A stretch of DNA of 14,589 nucleotides from JBKPCD01 sp046727175. Lineage in GTDB: Bacteria; Acidobacteriota; Vicinamibacteria; Vicinamibacterales; 2-12-FULL-66-21. Shown here piece after piece: positions 1 to 8,213 of this stretch. The notes beneath the pieces were generated by a model, which did not search any database, was not told the DNA's origin, and was given only the letters and a program-made list of their open reading frames with translations. The DNA lies in NCBI GenBank assembly GCA_046727175.1, contig JBKPCD010000195.1, forward strand, positions 1-14,589. The letters run 5' to 3'. Numbering within the stretch: the stretch's first letter is position 1; the number at the start of each line of letters is the position of its first letter. The position numbers were made by a program, and so were the translations under genes.

Positions 1-2
1 GC

Positions 3-440
3 TTCATGTCGAATGCGCTTCGATGGATTCCGCAGCTTCGTCGGGGTGACATTGTGCGCGAGGCGTTTGGCGACGTGCGCGTCGCCGCGGTCGATCCGCA
101 CGACATCGCCGCGGTCGCGATGGAGGCGTTGTGCTCGACGACACACATCGGTCGCAGCTATCGACTGACGGGGCCCCAGGCGGTGTCAGCCGACGATCGT
201 GTCCGCATCCTGGGAGGCGTGCTTGAACGCGATCTGCGCTTCGAGCCGATGTCCGACACGGAAGCACGAATGGATATGAGCAGTTCAATGTCGGGTGAGT
301 ATGTCACCGCGTTCTTCGATTTGTTTCGCGGCGGCCGATACGACGAATCAACGGTCTATCCTACGGTCCAAGAAATCACCGCCCGACCGCCACGGACGTT
401 CAAACAGTGGGCGACCATGCACGCGTCGGCGTTCCGCTGA
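3..440 (+). CDS. NmrA-like NAD(P)-binding protein, C-terminal part (5' end outside window)
   Basis: This is the C-terminal portion of an atypical short-chain dehydrogenase of the NmrA/NAD(P)-binding type. The reading frame is open to the left edge: a Phe codon precedes the first Met, and F-M-S-N at that point matches an internal stretch of the family, so the Met at base 6 is probably not the start. Visible marks are V-D-P-H-D-I-A-A-V-A (about residues 29-38 of the visible part) and Y-R-L-T-G-P near residue 53, the conserved substrate-domain motifs of this family. The N-terminal Rossmann fold with the GxxGxxG loop lies outside the window, so cofactor preference cannot be judged. Members act as redox sensors or as reductases on small molecules; no substrate can be named. 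It ends with TGA 60 bp before the convergent permease gene. The family call is firm, the function open. Confidence 0.85.
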   Translation, partial: FMSNALRWIPQLRRGDIVREAFGDVRVAAVDPHDIAAVAMEALCSTTHIGRSYRLTGPQAVSADDRVRILGGVLERDLRFEPMSDTEARMDMSSSMSGEYVTAFFDLFRGGRYDESTVYPTVQEITARPPRTFKQWATMHASAFR

Positions 441-476
441 CCAAAGCTTTCGGAAGATCGATGGCAACTGGCTCAT

Positions 477-497
477 GGTGCTCGTATAAGGAGCACC
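477..497. terminator. Hairpin in convergent gap, candidate bidirectional terminator
   Basis: GGTGCTC (477-483) and GAGCACC (491-497) form a perfect 7-bp stem around a 7-nt loop. The hairpin lies in the 59-bp gap between the plus-strand gene ending at 440 and the minus-strand gene ending at 500. There is no T-run on either side, so classical intrinsic termination is not proven. Position and symmetry make a shared terminator likely. Confidence 0.5.
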
Positions 498-499
498 TC

Positions 500-3160
500 C
501 TACTGGTCCCTCAACGCCACCAGCGGGTCCATTCGCATTGCCCGGCGAGTTGGCACGTAGCACGCCATCATCGTCACCAGCGAGACGACTATGCCGACGG
601 TGGCGTAGGTCAGGGGATCCGTCGGGCTGATGCCATAGAGCGCGCTCGACATCAGGCGCGTCGCTGCCAGCGCACCAGCAAAACCGGTCAAGATGCCCGC
701 GCCGCACAGGATGCCGCCTTCTTTGAAGACGAGCCAGAACAGATCGCGGGGCTGCGCGCCGAGGGCGATGTGGATGCCGAAATCACGCGTCCGTCGCGAG
801 ACGAGAAACGATAGCACGCCGTAGACGCCGATGCTGCCCAACACCAGCGCAAGCCCGGCCATCGTCACCAGTAACGATGCGGTAGCGGCGGGAGCCGCCA
901 CCGCATTGGCGAGCATCGACTCCATCGGACGCACGTCGCTCACCGCGACCTCTCCCTCTGCAGAGAGAGCCGCGCGCTGGATCATGCTGGCGACCTGCGC
1001 CGGTCCCAACGTTGTCCCGAGCGTGAGCGTCATATCACTCGGGATACGCTTGTCCTCCATCGTTGCATTCGGGCCGTACGGTACGTAGATCAATCCGGTG
1101 ATCCACTCGGGTACATCCCTTGTCAGGTCGTAGGCGCGGAAGTCTGAGACGACGCCAACAATCTGGTGCCATCCGGCCTCACCTATGAATCGGATGTGCA
1201 GCCCAACCGGATTCTCGCCGGGCCAGAACCTCCGAGCCGTCGACGCAGTGACGATCGCGGTCGCCGGATGTCCGGTCAGATCCTGGCGCGTAAACGCTCG
1301 CCCTGAAACGAGGCGGATGTCCATTACGTGAAAGTAATCTGGCGTGATGGCGTTCATCCAGAAGAGTGGCGCCGTCTGATTCTCTGGCGTGACGAAGCGT
1401 TCGAGTTCGAGCGACCGCTTGGCGACTGCGCCGGTCAACGGCAGCGTGTTGATCAGCGCGACACCCGCGATACCAGCCGTCCCCCGCAGCTCGGTCTCGA
1501 ACGCGCGATAAAAGGCGAGGCAGTGTTCGGAATCCTTGCAGACCGACTCGGTCGGCGAAATGCGCGCCGTGATGACGTCCGCCGCCTGGAATCCGGGATC
1601 GGTGTGGGACAACCGCCACAAGCTGCGCACCAGGAGGCCCGCGCTGATCACCAGCAGCACGGCACAGGCGATCTGACCGATGGTCAAGGCGGATCGCAGC
1701 GGCATTGCCACCGCCCCCCCGGCGCCGCGACCGCCCGCGTCCAGCGCGGCCCGGAGCTTGAGCCGCAGCGCCTGCAAGACCGGGACGAGGCCGAGGACGC
1801 AGCCGGTGAGCACGCCGAGGAGCCCGGTGAATGTCAGCACGCGCCAGTTCAAATTCGCGTCCGCGAGTCGCGGTGTGTCCGGCGGAAGCACGAGCTTCAT
1901 TATCGCGAGTCCATGCGTGGCGAACAGCAGACCGACCACCGCGCCGATCAACGCCAGCACGACGCTCTCGGTGAGAAGCTGCATGGCGATGCGGCGCGGC
2001 GCCGCGCCAATTGCGGTCCGGACGACGATCTCCCGCTCGCGCGTAATCGCACGCGACAGGCTGAGATTGGCGACGTTGGCGCAGGCAATCATCAGTACGA
2101 GAGCGATGCCCGCAACCAGGATCAACAGCTGCGGGCGCACATCACCGACCAGCGCTTCCTGCAAGGAAATCACGGTCAGATCACGGTTCCACGAATCCGG
2201 CATGCGCCAGGGAAAGCGCGCGCCAATGCGCGACTGAAAGACTCGAACGTCGCCCAACGCGCTCGCTATCGTCGCGCCAGGCCGCAGCCGCCCAACGATA
2301 GGCATGTAGTCGCCCGCCCAGTAGGTCGTCGTGTCCCGCGCGTCCAGGCCGAGCGGCACCCAGATCTGGGTGCGCGGCGACGGAAACTGAAACGACGCCG
2401 GCATCACGGCGACCACTTCGCGCGATACGCCATCGAGCTGAATGGATCGACCGATAATCGTTCGGTCCTGATGAAAACGGCTCGCCCACAGGTCGTGGCT
2501 GATCACGACGTATCGGTCTTGGGGCGAGACGTCCTCACCGCGTTGCAGCCACCGGCCGAGCGCCGGATGCACTCCGAGGATCGAGAAGAGCTCCGCGGAC
2601 ACGCGCGATCCAGTGAGGCGCATCGGCTCGCCGCCGCCGGTCAGCGTGAAGGAGTGCCCTTCTGCATACGCGGCGACGTCCAGGCTCGTGACCTCCTCCC
2701 ACATTGCGGCGAAGCCGCCGTTCGGGTAATTCGCACCCTTGATGCTGACGAGCTGTTCCGGTGAGGCGTAGGGCAGGCGCGACAGCAGGATGCCGTCCAC
2801 GAGACTGAACACCGCTGTATTCGCGCCGATCCCCAATGCGAGAGTCAGCACCGCGACGGTTGCAAAACCCGGATTGCGGCGCAGCGTTCGGCACGCATAG
2901 CGCACGTCCTGCCGCAGCACGTCGATGAGCTGCACCCCCCGGGCATCGCGGCACTGTTCCTTCGCCCTCTCGACGCCGCCGAAGTTGCGCCGCACGGTGC
3001 GCCACGCCTCGTCGCGGTCGGCGCCCTGCGCCACGAGCGCATCTACCTGTTGTTCGAGGTGGTACCGGATCTCGTCGTCGAGATCGCGCTCGACCTCCTG
3101 AGGTCGTACGATCGAGCGCCACTTGAGTGGAACGATGTAGAGCCAGCGTTCGAACCTCAT
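500..3160 (-). CDS. ADOP-type ABC transporter permease (MacB/FtsX-like, duplicated)
   Basis: Integral membrane permease of 886 residues with the tandem architecture called ADOP. Residues 1-90 are a short soluble region found at the start of this group. The first transmembrane segment follows at about 98-125, then a MacB-type periplasmic core domain (about 130-335) and an FtsX domain with helices near 343-365, 397-425 and 440-465. A second copy has a helix at about 490-512, a core domain (about 525-745) and an FtsX domain with helices near 758-788, 812-838 and 853-872. The C-terminus R-M-D-P-L-V-A-L-R is the family signature. No ATPase gene is adjacent, as expected for 'orphan' permeases. A clear GAGGAAA ribosome site precedes the ATG, 12 bp after the PadR stop codon, so it is almost certainly co-transcribed with padR. 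The substrate is unknown; relatives are linked to macrolide or peptide efflux or to lipoprotein handling. The gene is intact and of normal length. Confidence 0.96.
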   Translation of the reverse strand: MRFERWLYIVPLKWRSIVRPQEVERDLDDEIRYHLEQQVDALVAQGADRDEAWRTVRRNFGGVERAKEQCRDARGVQLIDVLRQDVRYACRTLRRNPGFATVAVLTLALGIGANTAVFSLVDGILLSRLPYASPEQLVSIKGANYPNGGFAAMWEEVTSLDVAAYAEGHSFTLTGGGEPMRLTGSRVSAELFSILGVHPALGRWLQRGEDVSPQDRYVVISHDLWASRFHQDRTIIGRSIQLDGVSREVVAVMPASFQFPSPRTQIWVPLGLDARDTTTYWAGDYMPIVGRLRPGATIASALGDVRVFQSRIGARFPWRMPDSWNRDLTVISLQEALVGDVRPQLLILVAGIALVLMIACANVANLSLSRAITREREIVVRTAIGAAPRRIAMQLLTESVVLALIGAVVGLLFATHGLAIMKLVLPPDTPRLADANLNWRVLTFTGLLGVLTGCVLGLVPVLQALRLKLRAALDAGGRGAGGAVAMPLRSALTIGQIACAVLLVISAGLLVRSLWRLSHTDPGFQAADVITARISPTESVCKDSEHCLAFYRAFETELRGTAGIAGVALINTLPLTGAVAKRSLELERFVTPENQTAPLFWMNAITPDYFHVMDIRLVSGRAFTRQDLTGHPATAIVTASTARRFWPGENPVGLHIRFIGEAGWHQIVGVVSDFRAYDLTRDVPEWITGLIYVPYGPNATMEDKRIPSDMTLTLGTTLGPAQVASMIQRAALSAEGEVAVSDVRPMESMLANAVAAPAATASLLVTMAGLALVLGSIGVYGVLSFLVSRRTRDFGIHIALGAQPRDLFWLVFKEGGILCGAGILTGFAGALAATRLMSSALYGISPTDPLTYATVGIVVSLVTMMACYVPTRRAMRMDPLVALRDQ

Positions 3161-3172
3161 GGCGTTTCCTCG

Positions 3173-3508
3173 TCACGCGCGCTCGAGTTTGACGACCCGA
3201 GTGATCGCCGTGGACAGACGGGTCCAGTTCTCCGCTTCGCGGTCGAGATGCCGGCGTCCCAGCCGGCTCAGCGCGTAGAACTTCGCGCGCCGATTGTTCT
3301 CCGTGATTCTCCAGGTCGCGGTGATCCAGCCTTGCTGTTCCAGCTTGTGCAGCGCGGGGTAGAGTGAGCCGTCGCTCACTTGCAGGACATCGCCCGACAC
3401 TTGGCGGAGGCGGAGGCTGATCGCATGCCCGTTCATCGGCTCGAGGGCGAGGATTTTCAGCAGCAGCAGATCCAGCGTGCCTTGCACCAGATCCTGAGGT
3501 TTGCTCAT
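3173..3508 (-). CDS. PadR-family transcriptional regulator
   Basis: Small winged-helix repressor of 111 residues. The N-terminal segment Q-G-T-L-D-L-L-L-L-K-I-L starts helix 1. G-S-L-Y-P-A-L-H-K-L-E (about residues 46-56) is the recognition helix typical of PadR proteins. N-N-R-R-A-K-F-Y-A-L-S forms the wing, followed by a short C-terminal dimerisation helix with E-N-W. The ATG at 3508 is chosen because GAGGAG lies just upstream and the protein then begins at the usual family position. The same frame is open 17 codons further up, but that stretch contains the promoter and palindrome. It is the first gene of a two-gene unit with the permease gene. In acidobacteria such PadR genes commonly sit directly before ADOP permeases and are thought to repress the pair until a ligand binds. 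The ligand is not deducible. Confidence 0.95.
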   Translation of the reverse strand: MSKPQDLVQGTLDLLLLKILALEPMNGHAISLRLRQVSGDVLQVSDGSLYPALHKLEQQGWITATWRITENNRRAKFYALSRLGRRHLDREAENWTRLSTAITRVVKLERA

Positions 3509-3514
3509 GGTCTC

Positions 3515-3527
3515 CTCGGTTACCGAG
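3515..3527. promoter_or_regulatory. 13-bp palindrome, candidate PadR operator
   Basis: CTCGGT-T-ACCGAG is a perfect inverted repeat with one central base. It lies between the -10 element and the PadR ribosome site, where a bound repressor would block initiation. A second copy of the half-site (CTCGGTAA, 3548-3555) lies in the spacer and -35 region of the same promoter. Autoregulation is inferred from position and symmetry. Confidence 0.5.
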
Positions 3528-3530
3528 CTA

Positions 3531-3559
3531 AGAATACCGCCGCTTCGCTCGGTAATCAA
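3531..3559 (-). promoter_or_regulatory. Candidate sigma-70-type promoter for padR-permease
   Basis: On the minus strand TTGATT (3559-3554) and TATTCT (3536-3531) are separated by exactly 17 bp. Each hexamer matches four of six consensus bases. The -10 element lies 22 bp upstream of the PadR ATG, so the leader would be about 15-17 nt and would include the GAGGAG ribosome site. This is the best-looking promoter in the window. Confidence 0.5.
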
Positions 3560-3573
3560 GGGGAACTGGATCG

Positions 3574-3595
3574 GCAGGCCTCATCATTGGCCTGC
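3574..3595 (-). terminator. Hairpin spanning the stop codon of the TPR gene
   Basis: GCAGGCC (3574-3580) pairs perfectly with GGCCTGC (3589-3595) around an 8-nt loop that contains the TGA of the upstream minus-strand gene (3584-3586). It lies just upstream of the padR promoter and could separate the two transcripts. No T-run follows, so the terminator role is tentative. Confidence 0.4.
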
Positions 3596-5239
3596 GAGAA
3601 ATGCTCTTGCCCTTTTGAGTACTCCGCGGTCGGAGTCGGCATGCTCCGTCTGCGCCACGAGCTGTGAGTAATAGATCTTCGTCTTTGCCGAATCTCCTGC
3701 GTCATCGGCCGCCTGTGCTGCCCCGGAGAGCGTCCAGAAGCGGCCCGGTTCCCTCTTCAGCGCGGCCTCGAACACCTGCAGCGCCTGGGCCGGCTCGTGG
3801 ATCTCCAGCAGCAGGTCTCCCAAGAGCTGACGAGCGGAGATGGCATGGCCGGGCGTGACCGGATCCATCTCGGTAGAGTCCTCGCGGTCGGCGGCGGCAC
3901 GGAGCATTTGCACAGCTTCGTCGCGCCGGCCCTGTGTATACGCGATCCACGCCGCTACCATCTGATGGTGGATCTGGATCTGGGATACCCAGTACTCCTG
4001 CCAGCTGCCCTCGCTATCCGCGTTGATCAAGTTGGCGCGAAGCTCCTGTAAGCGATCGAGATCCTTCGTGGCGGCATCGATGCGACCGCTTCTCGCTGCG
4101 CCCAAGGCCCGGGCAAATACCAGAGTCGCTTCGGCATGTGGGAACAGGTTCCAGGCAAACTCGCTGTGCGGGAGAGCGAGGGACGCCGCCTCGCTCCAAC
4201 GCCGGCGTTCTATGGCGTAACGGGCAGGCATCGCGGCCATCGCGTACGCATCCAGAATGTGGGCGACGACTGTGGTTGTCGCGGCCTCATCAACGACGCG
4301 TTTCGCCGCAGCATCCTGGCCGGTCTGGAGCAAACTGTGCACGAGGAAATCCATCGCGTGGGGTTTGAAGAATAGGTCGTCGACAGCAGCGCCGGCGCGG
4401 TTGGTGACGATAGAGTCCTGCCAGAGGCCCAAGCGAACGAAAATGTGAGCCGGAAACTGAATCGCATGCGGCGACGACGGTGCAACCTCGGCCAGACGAC
4501 GGGCGGCGGCCAGGCCACGGTAGGCGTAGACGGAGTTATCGTAAGCGTGGAGCAAGTAGTGGAGGACTCCCGTATGATTGGGAAGCTCCACCAGCAACTT
4601 TTCAAGGATCGCGGCGCCTTTGAGCTGGTAGGCAAAGGTTTGGTCCGTCGGCGACCCTAGGGCGGACAGCGCATACGCATAGAAGATCTCGGCCTCGTGA
4701 TCCTCGGGGTACTTCTTATGGAGTTGCTCCAGAGCATTCACGTAGGCACGCAGACGCGTCGTGTAGTCCATTTCGCCCGCGCCTCGGTAGAACGCTTCGA
4801 TACTGACGATGTAATCGCGCTCACGCGCCGTCTTCCCACCGATGGCTTTGGCTTTTTGGACGGCGATTTCCCCTTGTAACGCCATGGGGCCTGGCCGTCC
4901 ACCGTATAGGCTGCCGACCGCAGTCGCCGCAAGACCCCAATGCGCCATGGCGCAGTCGGGATCTTCTCGGGAAACGGCCTCGAAAGTCTTGGCTGCCGCG
5001 GGGAACCAGAATGCATGCAGCATCGCCAGCGCCAGGTCGAACTTCTTCTGAACGCCGACGTCGCAGGAGATTGGAAAATGCACCTCTCCGAATTGGTTTT
5101 GGGCGGTCGTCAACCGTGCTCCAGGTGCGATCGACGCGACGAACACGCAGGTCACCATCGCGACACGAGGTACTTGTCGTGCGTGTCGCGACATCCACGC
5201 GAAGTCGAACAGCGGTAACAACCGATCCAGACAGCGCAT
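3584..5239 (-). CDS. Exported tetratricopeptide-repeat protein
   Basis: A TPR protein of 551 residues from the ATG at 5239. That start is chosen because GGGGA lies 5 nt upstream. A later ATG at 5194 would give a shorter, more usual leader but lacks a ribosome site; the frame is also open up to 5380. A hydrophobic stretch (about residues 26-39) ending in T-T-A-Q suggests Sec export, with cleavage near residue 46. Mature-protein marks are S-C near 58, L-H-A-F-W-F (74-79), D-P-D-C-A-M-A-H-W-G-L (93-103), H-Y-L-L-H-A-Y-D-N (227-235) and F-P-A-H-I-F-V-R-L-G-L-W (262-273). This set recurs in a family of acidobacterial and Bacteroidetes TPR proteins. The C-terminal third holds further degenerate TPR helices, with E-P-A-Q-A-L-Q-V-F-E-A-A-L-K as the clearest. 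The role is unknown; it is probably a periplasmic scaffold. It is transcribed in the same direction as padR but has a hairpin after it. Confidence 0.9.
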   Translation of the reverse strand: MRCLDRLLPLFDFAWMSRHARQVPRVAMVTCVFVASIAPGARLTTAQNQFGEVHFPISCDVGVQKKFDLALAMLHAFWFPAAAKTFEAVSREDPDCAMAHWGLAATAVGSLYGGRPGPMALQGEIAVQKAKAIGGKTARERDYIVSIEAFYRGAGEMDYTTRLRAYVNALEQLHKKYPEDHEAEIFYAYALSALGSPTDQTFAYQLKGAAILEKLLVELPNHTGVLHYLLHAYDNSVYAYRGLAAARRLAEVAPSSPHAIQFPAHIFVRLGLWQDSIVTNRAGAAVDDLFFKPHAMDFLVHSLLQTGQDAAAKRVVDEAATTTVVAHILDAYAMAAMPARYAIERRRWSEAASLALPHSEFAWNLFPHAEATLVFARALGAARSGRIDAATKDLDRLQELRANLINADSEGSWQEYWVSQIQIHHQMVAAWIAYTQGRRDEAVQMLRAAADREDSTEMDPVTPGHAISARQLLGDLLLEIHEPAQALQVFEAALKREPGRFWTLSGAAQAADDAGDSAKTKIYYSQLVAQTEHADSDRGVLKRARAFLAGQ

Positions 5240-5524
5240 GGTCAGTCCCCAAGTTCTTCTTGCGAATGCGAAGGACAAGCACGTCACATTCGAACGATAG
5301 CGGACGGCCGTACCCCGGTTCCGCAACTTAAGTCGCACATCGTTCCCTCGTCTCGGTGGCGACGTCGCAGGTGTGCTCATCCTCGACGAACGGCTCGAAG
5401 TACAGGTAAGTCCTCGCGACCGGACGACAAGGTTCCACCTGTCGAGAACGGTTGGGTTCAGATTGATTCAGTTCCTGCGTCCGGGTGGCTGATGTTTACC
5501 ATCCATTACAATCGCGGTGGCGCA
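5240..5524. other. Divergent intergenic region between TPR and kinase genes
   Basis: These 285 bp must hold the start signals for two divergent genes. TACAAT (5507-5512) matches five of six bases of a -10 box for the kinase direction, but no -35 box stands at a proper distance and it would leave almost no leader. On the minus strand no convincing promoter pair was found. I see no RNA gene, tandem repeat or strong palindrome here. Confidence 0.5.
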
Positions 5525-7573
5525 ATGCCGCTCCGTTCAGGCACCAAGCTCGGTCCTTATCAGATTGAAGGCCTCCTCGGCGCCGGAGGCATGGGCGAGG
5601 TCTATCGCGCGCACGACGGCCGTGTCGGACGGGACGTCGCCGTCAAGATCGTTCCGCCGGCCGTCGCGGCCGATGCGACTGCCCTCTCGAGGTTCGAACG
5701 CGAAGCGCGCGCCGTCGCGATGCTCTCGCACCCGAACATCGTGGCGCTCTACGAGTTCGGCGCCAGCGACGGGATGACCTACGCCGTCATGGAGCTGCTG
5801 GAGGGCGAGCCGCTCCGCTCGCGCCTGGCGTCGGGTCCGCTGCCGCTGCGAAAAGCGGTCGACATCGCGGCGCAGATCGCGCGCGGCCTTGCTGGGGCGC
5901 ATGACAAGCACATCGTGCACAGGGATCTAAAACCCGAGAACGTGTTCATCGCAACCGACGGCACCGTCAAGATCCTGGACTTCGGTCTCGCACGCCAGAC
6001 GACCGAGCCGCTGCCAGGCTCGGAGACAGCGACGATGGCGCCGGTCACGGAGGCCGGTATCGTGCTGGGCACGGTCGGCTACATGGCGCCCGAACAGGTG
6101 CGCGGCGAGCGTAGCGACCATCGCGCCGACATCTTTGCGCTGGGCTGCATCGTTCACGAGATGCTGACTGGACGCCGCGCATTCGAGCGCGGCACGGCCG
6201 CTGAAACGATGACGGCCATCCTGCGCGAAGAGCCGTCGCCGCCGGTCTCGACCGTCAGCGGCGTACCACTCGCTGTCGAGCGAATCCTCAGCCGCTGTCT
6301 GGAAAAGCGACCGGAAGAACGATTCCAGTCGGCGAGGGATCTCACGTTCGCCCTCGAATCCTCGCTCGAAGCGAGGAGCGGATCTGACGTCGAAGCGGTC
6401 AGACCCGCCCGGCTTCCGCGGCGTTGGCTCATTGGCGCGGCTCTGCTGGCGCTCGGCCTCGCTTCAGGCGCCGCGTTCGATGCATTCGCGTCGCGATGGT
6501 TTAAGCCGGTCGCGTCCCATACGGCACCGCAGTTCCGGCAGCTGACGTTCGAGCGCGGCATGGTTCCGGACGCGCGTTTCGCGCCCGACGGGCGCTCGAT
6601 CGTCTACAGCGCGGCGTGGAACGCCGCGCCACTGCGGGTATTCATGACACGCACCGACTCCACCGAGTCGGTCCGACTCTCGCTGCCCGATGCGCGGCTG
6701 CTCTCTATCTCCCGCTCATCGGAGATCGCCATCTCGCTCGGACACCGCTTCGACGGCTGGATGGGCGCCGGCACGCTCGCCCGCACCTCCGTGTTGGGCA
6801 GCGCACCGCGCGTCCTGGCCGAGGAGGTTCGTGAAGGGGAATGGACCCCCGACGGCGGAGACCTCGCCATCGTTCGGCGGTCAGACACACTCGAATGTCT
6901 CGAGTTCCCGATCGGCAACGTGCTCTATCGCAGTTCGGGATATATCAGCGACATCCGCTTCTCTCCGGACGGCTCCCATATCGCATTCGCCGATCACCCG
7001 CTGTTCGCCGACGATGCCGGGTTCCTCTCGATGGTCGATCGCTCGGGCCGGCGAACGGTCCTCACGGATCTTCATCAGACCGTCCGTGGCCTGGCGTGGA
7101 CGACGGATGGGAGCGAGATCTGGTTCAGCGGCATCAGGAACGGTCAATCAGGGATCTTTGCCGTCACCGCAGCCGGCAAACAGCGCACGGTGTGGACGAG
7201 TCCGTCATCCGTCAAGTTGTACGACATCGCTCAGGACGGCAGTGTCCTTCTCGGCCGTGAAACGCCCGAACGGCGCGTCTGGGCGCTGTTCGCGGGCGCA
7301 ACCTCCGCTGTGGACGTGAGCCTCAGGTCGAGTTCGACCAGCCTGTGGATCTCCGAAGATGGAACGGTCGTCACGATTGTGGATCAGGCGACGCCAACCT
7401 ATTCGTCGTACCTCCGGAAGGCGAATGCGGAGCCCGTTCTGCTCGGCGAAGGGCAGCCACTCGGCGTGTCGAGGGATGGACGCTGGCTGCTCGCGGTGCC
7501 GCAGAGCGGGAGTCCCCTGTTGCTTCATCCGACTGGCGCCGGCCAGACGAGGAAAGCTTCCAAATCCCGATAA
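5525..7573 (+). CDS. Serine/threonine protein kinase with PD40 beta-propeller (reads to a frameshift)
   Basis: Membrane-anchored Hanks-type kinase. From the ATG at 5525, the Gly-rich loop G-A-G-G-M-G-E-V lies near residues 18-26. The ATP lysine is in V-A-V-K-I (K41) and the helix-C Glu is near 60. The catalytic loop H-R-D-L-K-P-E-N has Asp134, D-F-G is 152-154 and A-P-E is 188-190, so all active-site residues are present. A single transmembrane helix (about 300-320, L-I-G-A-A-L-L-A-L-G-L) separates the cytoplasmic kinase from an extracytoplasmic WD40/PD40-like propeller, with blades marked by F-A-P-D-G and F-S-P-D-G. The start at 5525 gives the family's usual M-x-L-x-x-G-T-x-L-G-P-Y beginning; an in-frame ATG at 5492 would add 11 residues. 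The frame ends early at 7573 because of one extra A in 7553-7555, and the missing propeller continues in the +1 frame to 8093. With that base removed the protein is 855 residues, normal for the family. Confidence 0.93.
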   Translation: MPLRSGTKLGPYQIEGLLGAGGMGEVYRAHDGRVGRDVAVKIVPPAVAADATALSRFEREARAVAMLSHPNIVALYEFGASDGMTYAVMELLEGEPLRSRLASGPLPLRKAVDIAAQIARGLAGAHDKHIVHRDLKPENVFIATDGTVKILDFGLARQTTEPLPGSETATMAPVTEAGIVLGTVGYMAPEQVRGERSDHRADIFALGCIVHEMLTGRRAFERGTAAETMTAILREEPSPPVSTVSGVPLAVERILSRCLEKRPEERFQSARDLTFALESSLEARSGSDVEAVRPARLPRRWLIGAALLALGLASGAAFDAFASRWFKPVASHTAPQFRQLTFERGMVPDARFAPDGRSIVYSAAWNAAPLRVFMTRTDSTESVRLSLPDARLLSISRSSEIAISLGHRFDGWMGAGTLARTSVLGSAPRVLAEEVREGEWTPDGGDLAIVRRSDTLECLEFPIGNVLYRSSGYISDIRFSPDGSHIAFADHPLFADDAGFLSMVDRSGRRTVLTDLHQTVRGLAWTTDGSEIWFSGIRNGQSGIFAVTAAGKQRTVWTSPSSVKLYDIAQDGSVLLGRETPERRVWALFAGATSAVDVSLRSSSTSLWISEDGTVVTIVDQATPTYSSYLRKANAEPVLLGEGQPLGVSRDGRWLLAVPQSGSPLLLHPTGAGQTRKASKSR

Positions 7574-8093
7574 CCTCGTGTTCGACTCCGCTGCGTGGGT
7601 GCCCGACAGCCGTCACGTCGTCATGTTCGGACAGGCGCACGGTGGAATGTCGAGAGGGTATGTGCAGAATATCGACGGCAGTCCGCCGCGTCCCTTCACA
7701 CCAGAAGGTGTTCGCAGCGCGCGCTGGTGGCTGCTCCCAGTTTCTCCCGACGGGACTCGCGTCGTCGCGGTGGGCAAAGACGGCAAACAGGCTGCGATAC
7801 GACTCAGCGACGGTGGATCCACAGCGATCCCCGGACTGCAAGACGACGAGCTGATAGTGCAGTGGCTCGCGGATGGCCGCAGCGTGCTTGCGGCGCGGGG
7901 CGGCGGGCAGCCCTGGCGCGTCGACCGGCTGGATCTGTCATCCGGTCAACGAACGCCGGCGCTCGAGGTACGCGCGCCGGACGGCGCCGGCCTTCGACTC
8001 AGTGTGTTGGCGATTGCGCCGGATGGACAGCACTATGTTCACGCCTACTCACGACTGCTGACCGATCTGTTCCTGGCCCAGGGATTTCGGTAG
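7554..8093 (+). pseudogene. Detached C-terminal propeller part of the kinase (after frameshift)
   Basis: The last 179 residues of the PD40 propeller belong to the kinase gene but lie one frame away. The junction reads T-G-A-G-Q-T-R-K in the kinase frame and K-L-P-N-P-D-N-L-V-F-D-S-A-A-W in this frame; joined, they give an uninterrupted propeller-like sequence. Further blade motifs follow: S-P-D-G near 7747, L-A-D-G-R-S near 7867 and A-P-D-G-Q-H-Y-V near 8017. It ends with F-R and TAG. No start codon with a ribosome site precedes this part, so it is unlikely to be made alone. It is either a true frameshift mutation or a one-base sequence error. Programmed +1 slippage is possible but has no supporting signal that I can see. 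Confidence 0.85.
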
Positions 8094-8114
8094 AGCACGG
8101 TCCACACTTGGCGC

Positions 8115-8183
8115 ATGACCGCGCGATTGACCGTCCTCGCAGATTGTGTGCTATTCGCCCCGGCACCACACGCGCAACCGTGA
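8115..8183 (+). other. Signal-peptide-like open frame ending in TGA, in frame with the DUF3237 gene
   Basis: ATG at 8115 opens 22 codons that read like a Sec signal: an Arg at position 4, a hydrophobic middle (L-T-V-L-A-D-C-V-L-F-A) and P-H-A-Q-P at the end. TGA at 8181-8183 then stops it. The same frame continues without another stop into the DUF3237 protein through a Pro/Ala/Gln-rich linker. This suggests that the protein was, or is, an exported one, now interrupted by a nonsense codon or a sequence error. There is no strong ribosome site before 8115. Confidence 0.4.
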
Positions 8184-8213
8184 CCGGCGCAGCCTTCGCA
8201 GTTGCAAACCGCC

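Noticed and set aside
1328..2764. Long open frame (478 codons) on the plus strand opposite the permease gene
   Set aside because: It is the mirror of a GC-rich, well-recognised permease frame. Its translation is rich in Arg, Gln and Asp without any domain or hydrophobic pattern.
5507..5512. TACAAT as the -10 box of the kinase gene
   Set aside because: No -35 hexamer at 16-18 bp, and it would leave a leader of only a few bases before the ATG at 5525.
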